From NCBI GenBank assembly GCA_029851415.1, contig CM056744.1, forward strand, positions 91,375,907 to 91,439,906: a stretch of 64,000 bases of DNA. Direction: 5' to 3'. Positions 25,833-36,275 of this stretch are shown piece by piece. Source of the DNA: Eretmocerus hayati (lineage: Eukaryota > Arthropoda > Insecta > Hymenoptera > Aphelinidae). Position 1 is the first letter of the stretch, and each line of letters starts with the position of its first letter. Under the pieces are notes generated by a model. It made no database searches. It was given only the letters and a program-made list of their open reading frames with translations, and was not told where the DNA came from. A program made the position numbers and the translations under genes.

Positions 25833-26997
25833 CAGCAGTCCCTCGTTATCCGCGGGGGTTGCGTTTGGAAGAAGTACCGCGTATAACAAAACCGCGGATA
25901 ATAAGACCTTGGTCTTATGGGAAATAGGGGGTTACGTTCGACCATCTGTGCAAATCACGAGAAAAATTGCTATGCGTGCATGGTTTTCATTTATTCAACA
26001 TTGTTGTCACAAAACGACGAGTAGAATAGTACATGAGGATGATATACAATGGATTAAAATGACGGAATTTCGTAAAATTCATACGAAAGTAAATCTATCT
26101 ATTGCTGCAGTGCTGATAGGGATTTTTTTGTGCAGAAGATCTTGAATCCAAACCAAAAGCATCACTTCAACTTTCTCCACAAAACTTGAGCGAACAACTT
26201 TCGTAAACTGAGCATGCTGTCCCAAAACTTTTGAGCTCTCACGAATCTTTTGCACATTGTCTCGAATTGTCCGCACTGTAGATTCGTTAATGTCGAAGCG
26301 CCTGGCAATCGCAGCGATTTTTTCTCCGGCATCAATTAAATTTAGAATTTTCAACTTCTCAGTAAGAGCCAGAACTTTCCGATTACGCTTTGACGACGTT
26401 GGGGCTGAATTGTTCCGTTTAGATGGAGCCATATCTTTTCCAGCAAATGTAAACGAGGATTCAAAAAAAGTTTGCATATAAAGGAATAAAAGTTAAGAAT
26501 AGCAAACAGTGTGTGTCAACATTGCACGCAGACTGAATATTGATGCAAATGGCTCGAAGGATGTCAACATTCGATTCACATGAAGAGAATCATCAAAATA
26601 TCGAGAACTTGGTCAAAATATTGAAACTTACGGTTGATCAAAAATGCCAGAGCATAATATATAGAATTACTGCAGAAATGATGGTGTAAACCTACGCATA
26701 ACCAATTTTGACGAATTCGACAGTCCTCTATACTTCAAAACTTTGACTGACTAAAGAATATGTATTGCCAATCCATGTTCCAAGCCTTTTCAGGGAGGAA
26801 AGTATCATCCAAACGTAACACATGAGGGGCGGATGGTATTCTGAAAGGTCGCGCCTCACTCGTCACGAGTGAAATTGCACAAAAATGGATTTATTCTATA
26901 TCAATCACGGGCATGGGCCCGCGGATAACAAGACTCGACCCGCGGATAGCAAGGGATGGGCGCAAATCGGGTTACCGCGGATAACAAGGGACTGCTG
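25833..26997 (-). mobile_element. pogo/Tigger-like DNA transposon, 1,165 bp, inserted in an exon
   Basis: Terminal inverted repeats CAGCAGTCCCTCGTTATCCG / CGGATAACAAGGGACTGCTG, with TA duplications at 25831-25832 and 26998-26999. Such termini, a TA target and a CENP-B-like DNA-binding ORF inside identify the pogo group of Tc1/mariner. Only the N-terminal part of the transposase survives; no DDE catalytic domain is present, so the copy is non-autonomous. It interrupts the second codon of secreted-peptide gene C. Confidence 0.85.
26079..26477 (-). pseudogene. truncated pogo-type transposase, N-terminal helix-turn-helix only
   Basis: 132 codons with a psq/CENP-B type DNA-binding motif (KLKILNLIDAGEKIAAIARR then FDINESTVRTIRDN), preceded by a basic Lys/Arg-rich segment (SSKRNRKVLALTEK). 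The family's DDE endonuclease region should follow, but the frame ends shortly after. The ORF may still bind the transposon termini. The first Met lies within a plausible start context but other in-frame starts are possible. Confidence 0.75.
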
Positions 26998-27002
26998 TAC
27001 AT

Positions 27003-27688
27003 GGTGATATGTTGTCTTCGAACAATTTCTCGGATACTGAACTTCCAGATTCTGACTTGGGTATTTTAGTGAATTTTAGAGGAAAAAGATACGACGTGCA
27101 ACTGTTATCAAAACAGAAACGCAGATTCGCTCAGACATTCATAAAAAATTTTCTCAGCCGATGAATTTCTTTGTAACGTTATCCGATGCGAGTTTGGTCA
27201 TGATCCGACTCAACATTTTCTAAAAGGAAATTTTGATCTTAGTACATGGCTATGCTTAGGTCTCTATGGTCATTCCAAGCGCTGAATTCTTACCCATATT
27301 TGCGATTTCGTCGGAAGCACACGACCCACCTGTCTCTCCCGTGTGACGAGGATATTCTTTGATTAGTGAAATCTTCGTCATTGTTTTGATTGATCGATTG
27401 ATCTTTGTTTATTGTGGACCACTGCAGATTGACCAGGTTTAGTTTCAAAAATATTCTCACCTCACGTGCATCTAATAAAGTCTTCCTCAATAATAACTGC
27501 CTTTCTTATGTAAAAAATGATTCCCTCCACCATCCCCTTGAATCATCCACAATTGAATGTAATCTTTGATGAATTAGCACGTTCACTGAGAGGGGAGAAA
27601 AATCACGATTCCGGTTTAGAAATTCCAGAAAGTAAAAATGTGAACCGTTTTACAAAATTACGCAGTTAGGTTTGATTTCCACTTACAA
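27003..27688. other. upstream flank of peptide gene C, nothing else identified
   Basis: This would hold the promoter of peptide gene C (- strand). No clear TATA element was identified and no other gene seen. Confidence 0.3.
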
Positions 27689-27800
27689 GGGGAGGTCCAA
27701 CCTTGCGAAACACGGATCTTGATGGAATTTTGGAAATCATCTTGTTTTGGTGAGAAATGAAGGTATCTCGAAGGGTTTAATCCCATGGGCCTCCTATCCT
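27689..27800 (+). repeat. repeat arm, inverted copy at about 34250-34370
   Basis: GGAGGTCCAACCTTGCG through CCCATGGGCCTCCTATCCT is repeated in inverse orientation at about 34250-34370 with roughly 90% identity. The two arms flank the LINE cluster. They may be the ends of one interrupted element or two copies of one dispersed repeat. Confidence 0.55.
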
Positions 27801-27905
27801 GAGATACAGCTACAGAGATTAGAATTGCCAGTATAGGCCCATGTTGAAAAGTCGTATACATAGATATACTAACAATGCTAATCTCTGTAGCTGTATCTCA
27901 GGATA
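27801..27905. repeat. hairpin repeat beside the LINE insertion site
   Basis: GAGATACAGCTACAGAGATTAG pairs with CTAATCTCTGTAGCTGTATC across about 60 nt. It is followed by GATA repeats that serve as the insertion target of the first LINE copy. Confidence 0.55.
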
Positions 27906-27929
27906 GATAGATAGATAGATAGATAGAAT

Positions 27930-29429
27930 GCCAGATGGGGCGGAACTTATTGGCTTCGCGGACGATGCGGCATTAGTCGTGGTCGCCGAAACCGCGTGGC
28001 AAGTGGAGTGTGCGGCCAATGAAGCTCTTTACCGCATTGGTCAGTGGTTCCCTGAGAACGGGCTGGAGCTTGCCGAGCACAAGTGCGAAGCAATGCTAGT
28101 CACCAAGAGGAGGAGTTTCGAAACCCCCGTGTTCTCCATCAACGGGTACGAGATCCCACTCAAGAGGGAACTCAAGTATCTTGGGGTTTGGTTTGACGAC
28201 CGATGGAGCTACAAGGCCCAAGTTAGGGAAGCAGCGCTGAAGGCGGACAGGGTTGGTTGCGCCCTTCAACGGCTCATGCCAAACATTGGCGGCCCCAAGC
28301 CAAACAGGAGATCTTTACTTAGCACCGTGAGCTATTCCATCATGCTGTACGGTGCACCAATTTGGGGACGTGTAGCTAGAGGGTCTGTGATCGACGCGAA
28401 GCTAGGCCCAGTCCAGCGACGTTCCGCGCTCCGGACGATCAGCGCTTACTGCACGGTGTCCGACCACGCAGCCTGTGTACTAGCAGGTACTCCACCTATT
28501 CGACTACTTGTAGCCGAAAGGGTGCGTGTATGGGAACGCCAAGAGACTCTCAAGAACGATGGAGTAGTACTAAACCCCACCCGGAAGGCCCTCATTCGAG
28601 ATGTCGAAAGGGGGGGAACTGTCGAAGAGTGGCAGAAAGAATGGGATAGCTCAACGAAAGGGAAGTGGACGCGAAGATTGATCCCCAACATAGCCAGGTG
28701 GATCGATCGAGCTCACGGAGAGTTAGATTATTGGCTGACGCAGGCGCTCAGTGGTCATGGCTGTTTCGGGGAGTACCTAGAGCGGTTCCAGAAGAGGGAG
28801 ACCTCGGTCTGTCAGATGTGTGAGGCAGACTGGGACGATGCGGAGCATGCACTCTTCCAGTGCGTGAACACAGCGATGGAGAGAGCGGAACTCGTGGACT
28901 GGCTTGGGAATCAGATCACCCCTGAGACCCTAGTGCCGTCCATGCTCCGCAGCAAAGAGACGTGGGATAAGATTGCCGCCTATATCAAGACGGCGATCAC
29001 CCGAAAAGAAGAGCGAGAACGGGCATTGCAGCGCCAAGCAAGGGGCGCTGTATAGCGAACAACGACGACTTGAAGAGTGAACAAGGACGACGAAGAGAGA
29101 AGACAGGAGAGCGGACACACCAAAGAGGAACGCCCCTTGGCGCGCGATACGCCTCCCACCCTGAAGTAATGCTAACGCGGTTCCGGGGTGGGTTGGTTAG
29201 ATAGTGGTTAGCTGCCCCCAGTTCTGCAATGATGGCTTGCCAACATCGTAGGGCTGAGAGCAGAAGGTTTTAGCCCCCAGGGCACACGGGCGTTGGATTC
29301 ATGCTCATCCGGTTTACCGGGTGAGCAAAATGAAAGCGCTCATGGTCTGCCGGTGGGAGATCCATTAGGGATAGCCTGTCATCAGATTTTTCCTTATATT
29401 CCACTTAAAAAAAAAAAAAAAAAAAAAAG
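27930..29429 (+). mobile_element. R1-clade non-LTR retrotransposon, copy 1, 5'-truncated
   Basis: It begins inside the reverse transcriptase, at the residues just before the FADD motif, and runs 375 codons through the RT thumb to the C-terminal CCHC finger (CQMCEADWDDAEHALFQC), stopping at 29053-29055, followed by about 350 bp of 3'UTR and a pure A tail. It lies in a GATA microsatellite, with GATAGATAGA on both sides as the likely target duplication. It is highly similar (roughly 95%) to the longer copy immediately downstream, so both insertions are recent. The copy is non-autonomous. Confidence 0.85.
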
Positions 29430-29449
29430 ATAGATAGAATCTTTATTTA

Positions 29450-30189
29450 GACCCGACGCACTCCTCATAGAAGTGAAGGAAGATGGTTTGTCCTACGCGG
29501 ACATGATCAAGAGAGTCAAGCAAGGAGACGAAACGAGGCAAGTGGCTTCAAAAGTCTCCAAACTCCGGAAGACGAAAGAGGGTCATCTACTCATCGAGCT
29601 CGAGAAGGGGGTGAAGGCAGAGGTCGTTGAGGATGCCCTTAAGGGGGCGATCCAAGACGCCGGAGAGATACGACGGCTTTCCCCAACGATCACGCTGGAA
29701 GTGCTTGACCTCGACGACGTGAGCACACTCCCGGAAGTTAAGGAAGCCTTCGTGAAGGAACTCGGAGCAGAACATGCAGGCAGCATCACGACCCGGACCA
29801 TCCGCCCAGGATACAGGGGTACTCAGATTGCGGTGATCACACTGCCAGAGCGGCTCGCTAAAGAAGTGCTGGCAAAAGGGAAAGTCCGGGTAGACTTCGT
29901 TAACGCGCGGGTCCGGGAAAAGGGCGGAATCCCGAGATGTTACAACTGCCTGCAATACGGGCATTTGTCCGCAAAGTGCGACAAGCCACAAGTGAGGCGG
30001 GCAAAACGCTGCTTCAACTGTGGGGAAGAAGGCCACATAGCAGCGGTATGTGTTACCGGAGAGCAGAAATGCCTGAGCTGCGAGGCCCTCAAAGAGGACC
30101 ACAAACACAGGTCGGGCATGCAGTGCTGCAAGGCCTACCAGCAGGCGCGAGCAGCATGGAAGGGCCGGAAAAAGCGCAAAGATGGCTAG
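29450..30189 (+). CDS. R1-clade ORF1 (Gag-like nucleic acid-binding protein), 5'-truncated
   Basis: Open from the element's 5' junction to TAG at 30187-30189. It carries the R1-type Gag core (VRDSYADMI-like DGLSYADMIKRVK, then LRKTKEGHLLIELEKG) and three C-terminal zinc knuckles: CYNCLQYGHLSAKC, CFNCGEEGHIAAVC and CLSC-x7-H-x5-C-like CLSCEALKEDHKH. Such proteins coat the element RNA and form the RNP for target-primed reverse transcription. The N-terminal half is missing and no in-frame ATG precedes residue 18 of the residual frame (ATG at 29503). It overlaps ORF2 by 8 nt. Confidence 0.85.
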
Positions 30190-33100
30190 TTTCCTGCAAG
30201 CGAATCTCTGCAGGAGCAACGATGCTCACAGTCTACTCGAAGCAGAGGCCTCAAGACTGGGAGCAGACGTCCTCATCATCTCCGAGCAGTATCTCCGAGA
30301 AGAGCGACCACGAACCACGGAAGACCTTGGGAGGGGATCGGCCATCCAAGTCTGGAACGTGAGCCTTACAGAGACAAAAAGACCGACCGAAGGGACGGGC
30401 TTCGCCCGAAGAGTCATCGGCGATATTGCGGTGTATAGCTGCTATTACTCACCGAACGCACCGATGAATGTCTTCCTTCGGGAACTGCGGGAACTCGAGG
30501 ATAGTCTGAGACAGTGGAGAGGCCTCGCCATAGTAGCGGGAGATTTTAACTCCAAAGCTCCAGCCTGGAGTGGAGGGCCAGAGGATGAAAGAGGCAACGC
30601 GCTGGAAACAACCATGGCCCAATTGGACCTGGTTTGCCTCAACGAGGTAGGAAAGGCGACATGGCACAGAGGGGCATCATCCTCAGTGCTCGACTTAACG
30701 TTTGTTAGCGCGCCTCTCATGAGACGAGTCACGAAGTGGCAGGTCCTTGACTCGGAAACGCTCAGCGACCACTGCCATATCTTCTTCAAGATAGACCATG
30801 GCCGAGGTGCAGGCATAGCACGGCAGATCGAGGGATGGCAAGTCCGCAAACTGGACGAGGAAAGCTTCAGAGAAGCAATCCTGAGAGCAGAGGACCCCGG
30901 AGAAGAGCTCTCGCCGGAGGAGACGGTATCGAGCGTCATTCGGTCCATCACCCGAGCCTGCGATGCCTCCATGCCGAGGAGGAAGCAACCCCGGTTCCAG
31001 AAGAGGCAAGTATACTGGTGGAACGATGAGATCAGGGATCTTCGCCGCAGCGCAAACGCTCAGAGGAGGCGAGCGAAGCGAGCGCGCAAACGTGGACGTC
31101 CATCAGCGGCAGCAGACGAAGCGGCCTACAAAGAGGCGAAGAAGCTTCTTCGGGATGCCATCCGTCGCAGCAAACAAAAATGCTGGTCGGAGCTATGCAA
31201 CATGGTCGATCAAGATCCGTGGGGCACACCGTACCGGGTGGTCATGAGCAGACTGCGATTGAGAGACGGACCAACAGCGCCAACTGACAAAGAGTCAGTT
31301 CTACGGATTGCCAGGGCACTCTACCCGAGAGGGGAGCCCAGACTCACATTCCCTGGGTTCATCTACGACCCAATCCCCCTCTTCACCGAAGAAGAGCTAA
31401 GACGAGCCGCTACAAGACTGGCGAATGGTAAGGCCCCGGGGTTGGATGGTATCCCTAATGAAGCCCTGAAAATAGTGGCTCGAGAGCAGCCTACCCTACT
31501 ATTGAAGCTGTTCAATAAGTGTCTCCTTGCGGGAGTGTTCCCGAAAGTGTGGAAACGGCAGAAGCTAGTCCTCATCCCCAAGGGGAAGGGTGGAGAACCA
31601 GCGGAGCCATCATCGAATCGGCCACTCAATATGCTGGACAACATCGGGAAGATGTATGACCGCATGATCCTAAACCGGGCGGAGAAAGAGTATGAGCGTA
31701 GCGGAGGGATGTCCCCGATGCAGTTTGGCTTCCGCAAGGGGCGCAGTACAATGCACGCAATAGAAAGCGTACAAGACAGAGTTCACAGAGCGCATACAAT
31801 GGCTCCCCAACCAGGAGGAGGGTTTTGTGCCATAATATGCTTGGATGTGAAGAACGCCTTCAACACAGCAAGCTGGGAACGGATCTATAGGTCCCTAGAT
31901 GGAAGAGTCCCCCCTTACCTGCTCGCAGTCATCAGCGATGGACTGCGTGACAGAGTCCTCGTATGTGACACCGATGAGGGAAGGGTTGAGCTGGAATTAT
32001 CTGCAGGGATAGCTCAAGGATCCGTGTCAGGACCGTTCGAATGGAACACGCAATACGACGAGTTCCTGAACATGAGTCTTCCAGATGGGGCAGAACTCAT
32101 TGGCTTCGCGGACGATGCGGCATTAGTCGTGGTCGCCGAAACCGCGTGGCAAGTGGAGTGTGTGGCCAATGAAGCTCTCTACCGCATTGGTCAATGGTTC
32201 CCTGAGAACGGGCTGGAGCTTGCCGAGCACAAGTGCGAAGCGATGCTAGTCACCAAGAGGAGGAGTTTCGAAACTCCCGTGTTCTCCATCAACGGGTACG
32301 AAATTCCACTCAAGAGGGAACTTAAGTACCTTGGGGTTTGGTTTGATGACCGATGGAGCTACAAGGCACAAGCCAGAGAAGCAGCGCTGAAGGCAGACAG
32401 GGTCGGTGGCGCCCTCCAGCGGCTCATGCCAAACCTTGGTGGCCCCAAGCCAAACAGAAGAGCCTTACTCAGCACCGTGAGCTATTCCATCATGCTGTAC
32501 GGTGCACCAATTTGGGGGCAGGTAGCTAGAGGGTCCGTAATCGATGCAAAGCTAGGTCCAGTCCAGCGGCGTTTCGCGCTACGGACGATCAGTGCTTATT
32601 GCACGGTGTCTGACCATGCAGCCTGTGTGCTTGCGGGTACACCACCCATTCGACTGCTTGTAGCCGAGAGAGTGCGGGTATGGAAACGCCAAGAAACCCT
32701 CAAGAGCGATGGAGTCGTGCTCAACCCCACTCGCAAGGCCCTCATACGAGACGTCGAGAGGGGGGAGACCGTTGAAGAGTGGCAAAAAGAGTGGGAGAGC
32801 TCAACGAAAGGGAAGTGGACGCGAAGGCTGATCCCCAACATAGCCAGGTGGATCGATCGAGCTCACGGAGAGCTGGATTACTGGCTGACGCAAGCTTTTA
32901 GTGGGCATGGCTGCTTCGGAGAGTACCTGGAGCGGTTCCAGAAGAGGGAGACCCCGGTCTGTCAGATGTGTGCGGCAGACTGGGACGATGCGGAGCATGC
33001 ACTCTTCCATTGCATGAACACAGCTACGGAGAGAGCGGAGCTCGTGAACTGGCTTGGAAATCAGATCACCCCTGAGAATCTATTGCCGTTCATGCTCCGT

Positions 33101-33205
33101 AACAAAGAGACATGGGATAAGATTGCCGCCTATATCAAGACGGCGATCACCCGAAAAGAAGAGCGAGAACGGGCATTGCAGCGTCAAGCAAGGGGCGCTC
33201 CATAG
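30182..33205 (+). CDS. R1-clade ORF2: AP endonuclease - reverse transcriptase, 1007 aa, intact
   Basis: Performs target-primed reverse transcription: nicks the target and copies its own RNA. Residues 1 to about 215 are an APE-type endonuclease (FLQANLCRSNDAHSLL, IISEQYL, AGDFNSKAPAWSG at about 118, SDHCHIFF at about 193). The reverse transcriptase follows: GKAPGLDGIPNEALK (about 415), RPLNMLDNIGKMYDRMI, QFGFRKGRSTMHAIE, CLDVKNAFNTASW (about 555), GIAQGSVSGP and the catalytic FADD (about 642). A CCHC finger (CQMCAADWDDAEHALFHC, about 926) ends the protein, as in the R1 clade. Length and all motifs are as in active relatives. The start ATGGCTAG overlaps the Gag stop, suggesting translation by termination-reinitiation. 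No break found; possibly still functional if supplied with Gag. Confidence 0.9.
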   Translation: MASFLQANLCRSNDAHSLLEAEASRLGADVLIISEQYLREERPRTTEDLGRGSAIQVWNVSLTETKRPTEGTGFARRVIGDIAVYSCYYSPNAPMNVFLRELRELEDSLRQWRGLAIVAGDFNSKAPAWSGGPEDERGNALETTMAQLDLVCLNEVGKATWHRGASSSVLDLTFVSAPLMRRVTKWQVLDSETLSDHCHIFFKIDHGRGAGIARQIEGWQVRKLDEESFREAILRAEDPGEELSPEETVSSVIRSITRACDASMPRRKQPRFQKRQVYWWNDEIRDLRRSANAQRRRAKRARKRGRPSAAADEAAYKEAKKLLRDAIRRSKQKCWSELCNMVDQDPWGTPYRVVMSRLRLRDGPTAPTDKESVLRIARALYPRGEPRLTFPGFIYDPIPLFTEEELRRAATRLANGKAPGLDGIPNEALKIVAREQPTLLLKLFNKCLLAGVFPKVWKRQKLVLIPKGKGGEPAEPSSNRPLNMLDNIGKMYDRMILNRAEKEYERSGGMSPMQFGFRKGRSTMHAIESVQDRVHRAHTMAPQPGGGFCAIICLDVKNAFNTASWERIYRSLDGRVPPYLLAVISDGLRDRVLVCDTDEGRVELELSAGIAQGSVSGPFEWNTQYDEFLNMSLPDGAELIGFADDAALVVVAETAWQVECVANEALYRIGQWFPENGLELAEHKCEAMLVTKRRSFETPVFSINGYEIPLKRELKYLGVWFDDRWSYKAQAREAALKADRVGGALQRLMPNLGGPKPNRRALLSTVSYSIMLYGAPIWGQVARGSVIDAKLGPVQRRFALRTISAYCTVSDHAACVLAGTPPIRLLVAERVRVWKRQETLKSDGVVLNPTRKALIRDVERGETVEEWQKEWESSTKGKWTRRLIPNIARWIDRAHGELDYWLTQAFSGHGCFGEYLERFQKRETPVCQMCAADWDDAEHALFHCMNTATERAELVNWLGNQITPENLLPFMLRNKETWDKIAAYIKTAITRKEERERALQRQARGAP

Positions 33206-33557
33206 CGAACAACGACGACTTGAAGAGTGATCATTGACGACGAAGAGAGAAGACAGAAGAGCGGACACACCGAAGAGGGACGCCTCATGGCGCGCGATAC
33301 GCCTCCCACCCTGAAGTAATGCTAACGCGGTTCCGGGGTGGGTTGGTTAGATAGTGGTTAGCTGCCCCCAGTTCTGCAATGATGGCTTGCCAACATCGTA
33401 GGGCTGAGAGCAGAAGGTTTTAGCCCCCAGGGCACACGGGCGTTGGATTCATGCTCATCCGGTTTACCGGGTGAGCAAAATGAAAGCGCTTATGGTCTGC
33501 CGGTGGGAGATCCATTAGGGATAGCCTGTCATCAGATTTTTCCTTATATTCCACTTA
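33206..33557 (+). repeat. 3'UTR shared by both R1-clade copies
   Basis: Non-coding sequence between the ORF2 stop and the A tail, nearly identical to 29056-29406 of copy 1, including GCGCGATACGCCTCCCACCC and the terminal CCTTATATTCCACTTA. It is probably the region recognised by the element's own reverse transcriptase (inference from R1/R2 biology). Confidence 0.75.
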
Positions 33558-33571
33558 GAAAAAAAAAAAAG

Positions 33572-34262
33572 AATCTTTATTTGTCTTTTGACAAAACTCC
33601 TAATACATTGGGTAAGAATACAGGATTTCAGTCTTGAATCTCGTGACAATATCACAGGTCATAATGGAAAGTATAAACTATTGATAGAAAATCATCTTTG
33701 ATATGAACTCATTACGTAACATAGTTATCACAGGAGTCTTCTGTAAATTCTCACAGTCTGAAGGACTAGGTCATATTCATCATAAATCTGATGAAGTAAC
33801 ATACTACACAACAATTTTCTTCTAACTTAAGTACCGGAGACTCTCAATCGCCACTGGGGAGGATAGTTAATCTAATTGAAAAAGATATTCTCGAACCGCT
33901 ATTTTGAAAGAGGCCAAAGATGGAAGGTGGCGTATTGAGGAGGGAATGAAGTCCCAGAGTTTAGCACCTCTTATCTGGAAGGAGGAGCCTCCAATATCAG
34001 TTCGCATGAAAGAGGTAACAAGGTCTTGGTGTTTAGCATCACCTCGCTTCGGATATTTGGGCTGGTACTTAGAGAACATTTCCGCCAGGTAACCTGGTTC
34101 TTTCAAATTCAAAATTTTATACATTAGTATAGCTGTAAAATAGTCTCGGCGTCTATCAATACGTAGCCAGCCCAATTGTTTCCTATACGGGGTAATGTGT
34201 TCCATTTTCCTCAGCCCAAATATATATCTCACACATGTATTGTTCAAGGATAGGAGGCCCAT
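33572..34262 (-). mobile_element. older Jockey/CR1-like LINE fragment (RT C-terminus and 3' tail)
   Basis: The - strand frame 34262-33867 encodes the region after the RT thumb (NNTCVRYIFGLRKMEHITPY, LGWLRIDRRRDYFTAIL and LPSLASFKIAVREYLFQL), parallel to the C-terminus of the LINE at 21654-23933. The 3'UTR runs down to CAAATAAAGATTC at about 33571. The LINE's original (TATC)n tail now lies on the far side of the R1-clade insertions at about 27900. The fragment is only the 3' tenth of an element. Confidence 0.75.
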
Positions 34263-34375
34263 GGGATTGAACCCTTCGAGATACCTTCATTGCTCACCAA
34301 AACAAGATGATTTCCAGAGTTTTATCAAGATCCGTGTTCCGCAAGGTTGGACCTCTCCTTGTTAGTATTTTCACT
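34250..34375 (-). repeat. repeat arm, inverted copy of 27689-27800
   Basis: Inverse counterpart of the arm at 27689-27800; see there. It overlaps the 5' edge of the LINE fragment by a few codons. Confidence 0.5.
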
Positions 34376-34830
34376 GATTTTAGTTGGTCCCGACCATGCG
34401 GTTTATAAAATCTACTCCCCGATTAGCCTAAATCGTCCACGCGTGTAGAATAAAATAGGCCATGTTATCATCCGGTATGTTCTATCTTCTGCAATACTCT
34501 TCCAGATGCACAAATAATATTCCTGACGTCAATCCAAATTCCGTAAAGAGATTGTGGACTTTTCGGGGTGGCTGGGGTATAAGTAGACCGCCATCTCTGC
34601 ATATTTATGCAAGCATGGCGTGGTGTTCGGGATAGATGGAAATTCTCGTCGTATTTGAGTTGGTACATGTTAGTTTTTGCGAGGACTATCGTCGCGAGGG
34701 TGCCATCCGCGGACATTATATATCATAATGACCATACGTGGACCACGAAATATTACACACATCAAGACGGAGCCTTCAGATGATATTGCGCATGAGTTAT
34801 ACCCTCGACAAGGCTTAAGAGGATGTCGGA
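34376..34830. other. unassigned
   Basis: No gene or repeat recognised. Confidence 0.3.
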
Positions 34831-34993
34831 TACCGACATTATCGAGTTTTCGGATTTCTCGATGAATTTTCGAGATATCGGGATTCTATTAAGTAACGCC
34901 GATTCTGTATGGCTTATAGAATCGGCGTTACTTGTTAGATTTTTGATATCTCAAAAATTCATCGAGAAATACGAAAACTCGATTATGTCGGTA
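34831..34993. mobile_element. foldback MITE, about 163 bp
   Basis: Nearly the whole sequence is one hairpin. The ends are TACCGACATTATCGAGTTTT / AACTCGATTATGTCGGTA, and the centre pairs AGTAACGCCGATTCT with AGAATCGGCGTTACT. Non-coding. Target duplication not resolved. Confidence 0.7.
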
Positions 34994-36195
34994 ACTGTAC
35001 AATATTGATAGGGCTCCGACATCCCCTTAACTCATTGACAACTTTGGGAGCAACCGCATGCTCCACGAACTTATGAAGGCTTCCATACATTGCCTCGACC
35101 TTGCAAATGCGATTGAATCACCGTGTGCCTCTATGAATGAATAGATTATGAACTCATCTGCACAAGTGTATAATGTGAATTACAAACGAAGCGATCGAAT
35201 GGTTGGGGAATATAAAGTGCACATTTGTCTTGGATCTTTTTCATTGTATACATTGAATTTTTTTCTCAGAATCCACTGAATTCGGATCCTGACGAAATCG
35301 CCTAGGACTGACAGAAGTGAACTGAGCATCCAAAAAAATTATTCCCCCAAACATATGCTCATTGTGACTTGAAAACCACCATTCGGAACAAGATAGAAAA
35401 ATAGTGAATGTTTTTTTTTTCATGTCCGTGGTGAATATGCATCTATCGATCTAAAAAGACAAGCGTACACCTATACATTGATAAACCCCATCTTGTCTGA
35501 GTATGTAATTATGTCACACCAGTGACTAGTTACTTCAGATAAGCAGAATGGACTAATTCGTGTAACCATAATACGAACGAGGCTCACAAGTATAAGTAAT
35601 CACAGATTACATGGCAGTTGTGTCATTGAAATTGAGTCTCAATAAACCATTTGACGATAGAGGAGACCTTGAAAATTAAAGGATTTTTCAGTGTCACCAT
35701 AAATCCTGGATGATCTTGAAGCAGCGTTTTGAATGAGCAAAAGAACGTCGATGTTACTATACGTTAAAGAATGTCCACCAGCCGAGTATTTGTGGAACGC
35801 GCTTTGAGGGAACGAAAAAGTGGGAATCGAGGTATCTGATGAAATGCACAGCCTCCGTTTCAACTTATTCCGCAAATTCATTGACTCCCTCCCCAATCAA
35901 GACCTGCAGATGAGAATAGAACCAACATAATCCTCTTGGCTTTTTCAGGAGAGGAAGCTTCCACCCGTCGGTAGTAAAATACCATTTTCACGTCCAGTAA
36001 GAGGTCCGCGAAAGCAAGACACCCCTATGGAGGAATGATGGAATACCGGGCGTTTCAGAATTCCATTTCAGAAGCGGTGTAAATAGCTGCATGGGATGAA
36101 AGTACTTTGAGATTCAAATCATACACATTTTCTGGAGTAGTAACTGAAAATTGTTGAGAGCGGATTCTTTTGAACATTCACTTTTTATCCGATAT
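34994..36195. other. unassigned region with one weak exon-like signal
   Basis: On the - strand a strong acceptor-like TTCTCATCTGCAG at about 35905 precedes a short phase-0 reading (VLIGEGVNEFAE then stop). An overlapping 85-codon frame at 35639-35896 is also open. Either could be the terminal exon of a small gene, but I found no matching signal-peptide exon, so I do not call a gene. Confidence 0.25.
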
Positions 36196-36275
36196 CCGAT
36201 GGAGAATCACCAAACCAGTACTACGAATTCAGGTTTCACTCGACCAGTGTGCAATGCCACTCCAGAACTCGAGCG
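36196..36275. repeat. degenerate satellite, left remnant
   Basis: GACCAGTGTGCAATGCCAC followed by TCCAGAACTCGAGCG resembles units of the satellite at 40104-41730, including its GGGACTCGAACGGTACC landmark. The satellite appears split by the hAT-like insertion that follows. Confidence 0.4.

Larger units (their letters stand above)
25420..27002 (-). pseudogene. small secreted-peptide gene C, start codon separated by a pogo-like insertion
   Basis: Exon 1 (54 nt) is split. The ATG is at 27000-27002, the remaining 51 nt at 25782-25832, and a transposon with TA duplications fills the gap. Without the insertion exon 1 reads MYSKALILAMLLSTVLVL, a clean signal peptide, then donor GTACGT. Exon 2 is 25665-25697 (AAPTTESPVQS) with donor GTAAGT. 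Exon 3 is 25420-25518 (KDKAFLRNLVDQVTTLL then a stop 15 codons later). All junctions are phase 0, for a 61-aa precursor. The paralogue at 42214-42823 shares exon 1, intron 1 and exon 2 closely. With the insertion, an internal Met (codon 10) would leave only a short hydrophobic N-terminus, so the allele is probably broken. Function unknown. Confidence 0.65.
29450..33571 (+). mobile_element. R1-clade non-LTR retrotransposon, copy 2, lacks only the 5' end
   Basis: It carries most of ORF1 (Gag), a complete ORF2, a 3'UTR and an A tail. AGAATCTTTATTT before 29450 and AGAATCTTTATTT after the tail form a 12-13-bp target duplication. The target is the 3' end of an older LINE lying on the - strand (AAATAAAGATTC plus its TATC tail). 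ORF1 starts within the coding sequence at the element's 5' end (RPDALLIEVKEDG in frame directly after the duplication), so the insertion is 5'-truncated. Confidence 0.9.

Noticed and set aside
29587..30219. 210-codon - strand frame opposite the LINE Gag
   Set aside because: Shadow of the real + strand ORF1; no family features.
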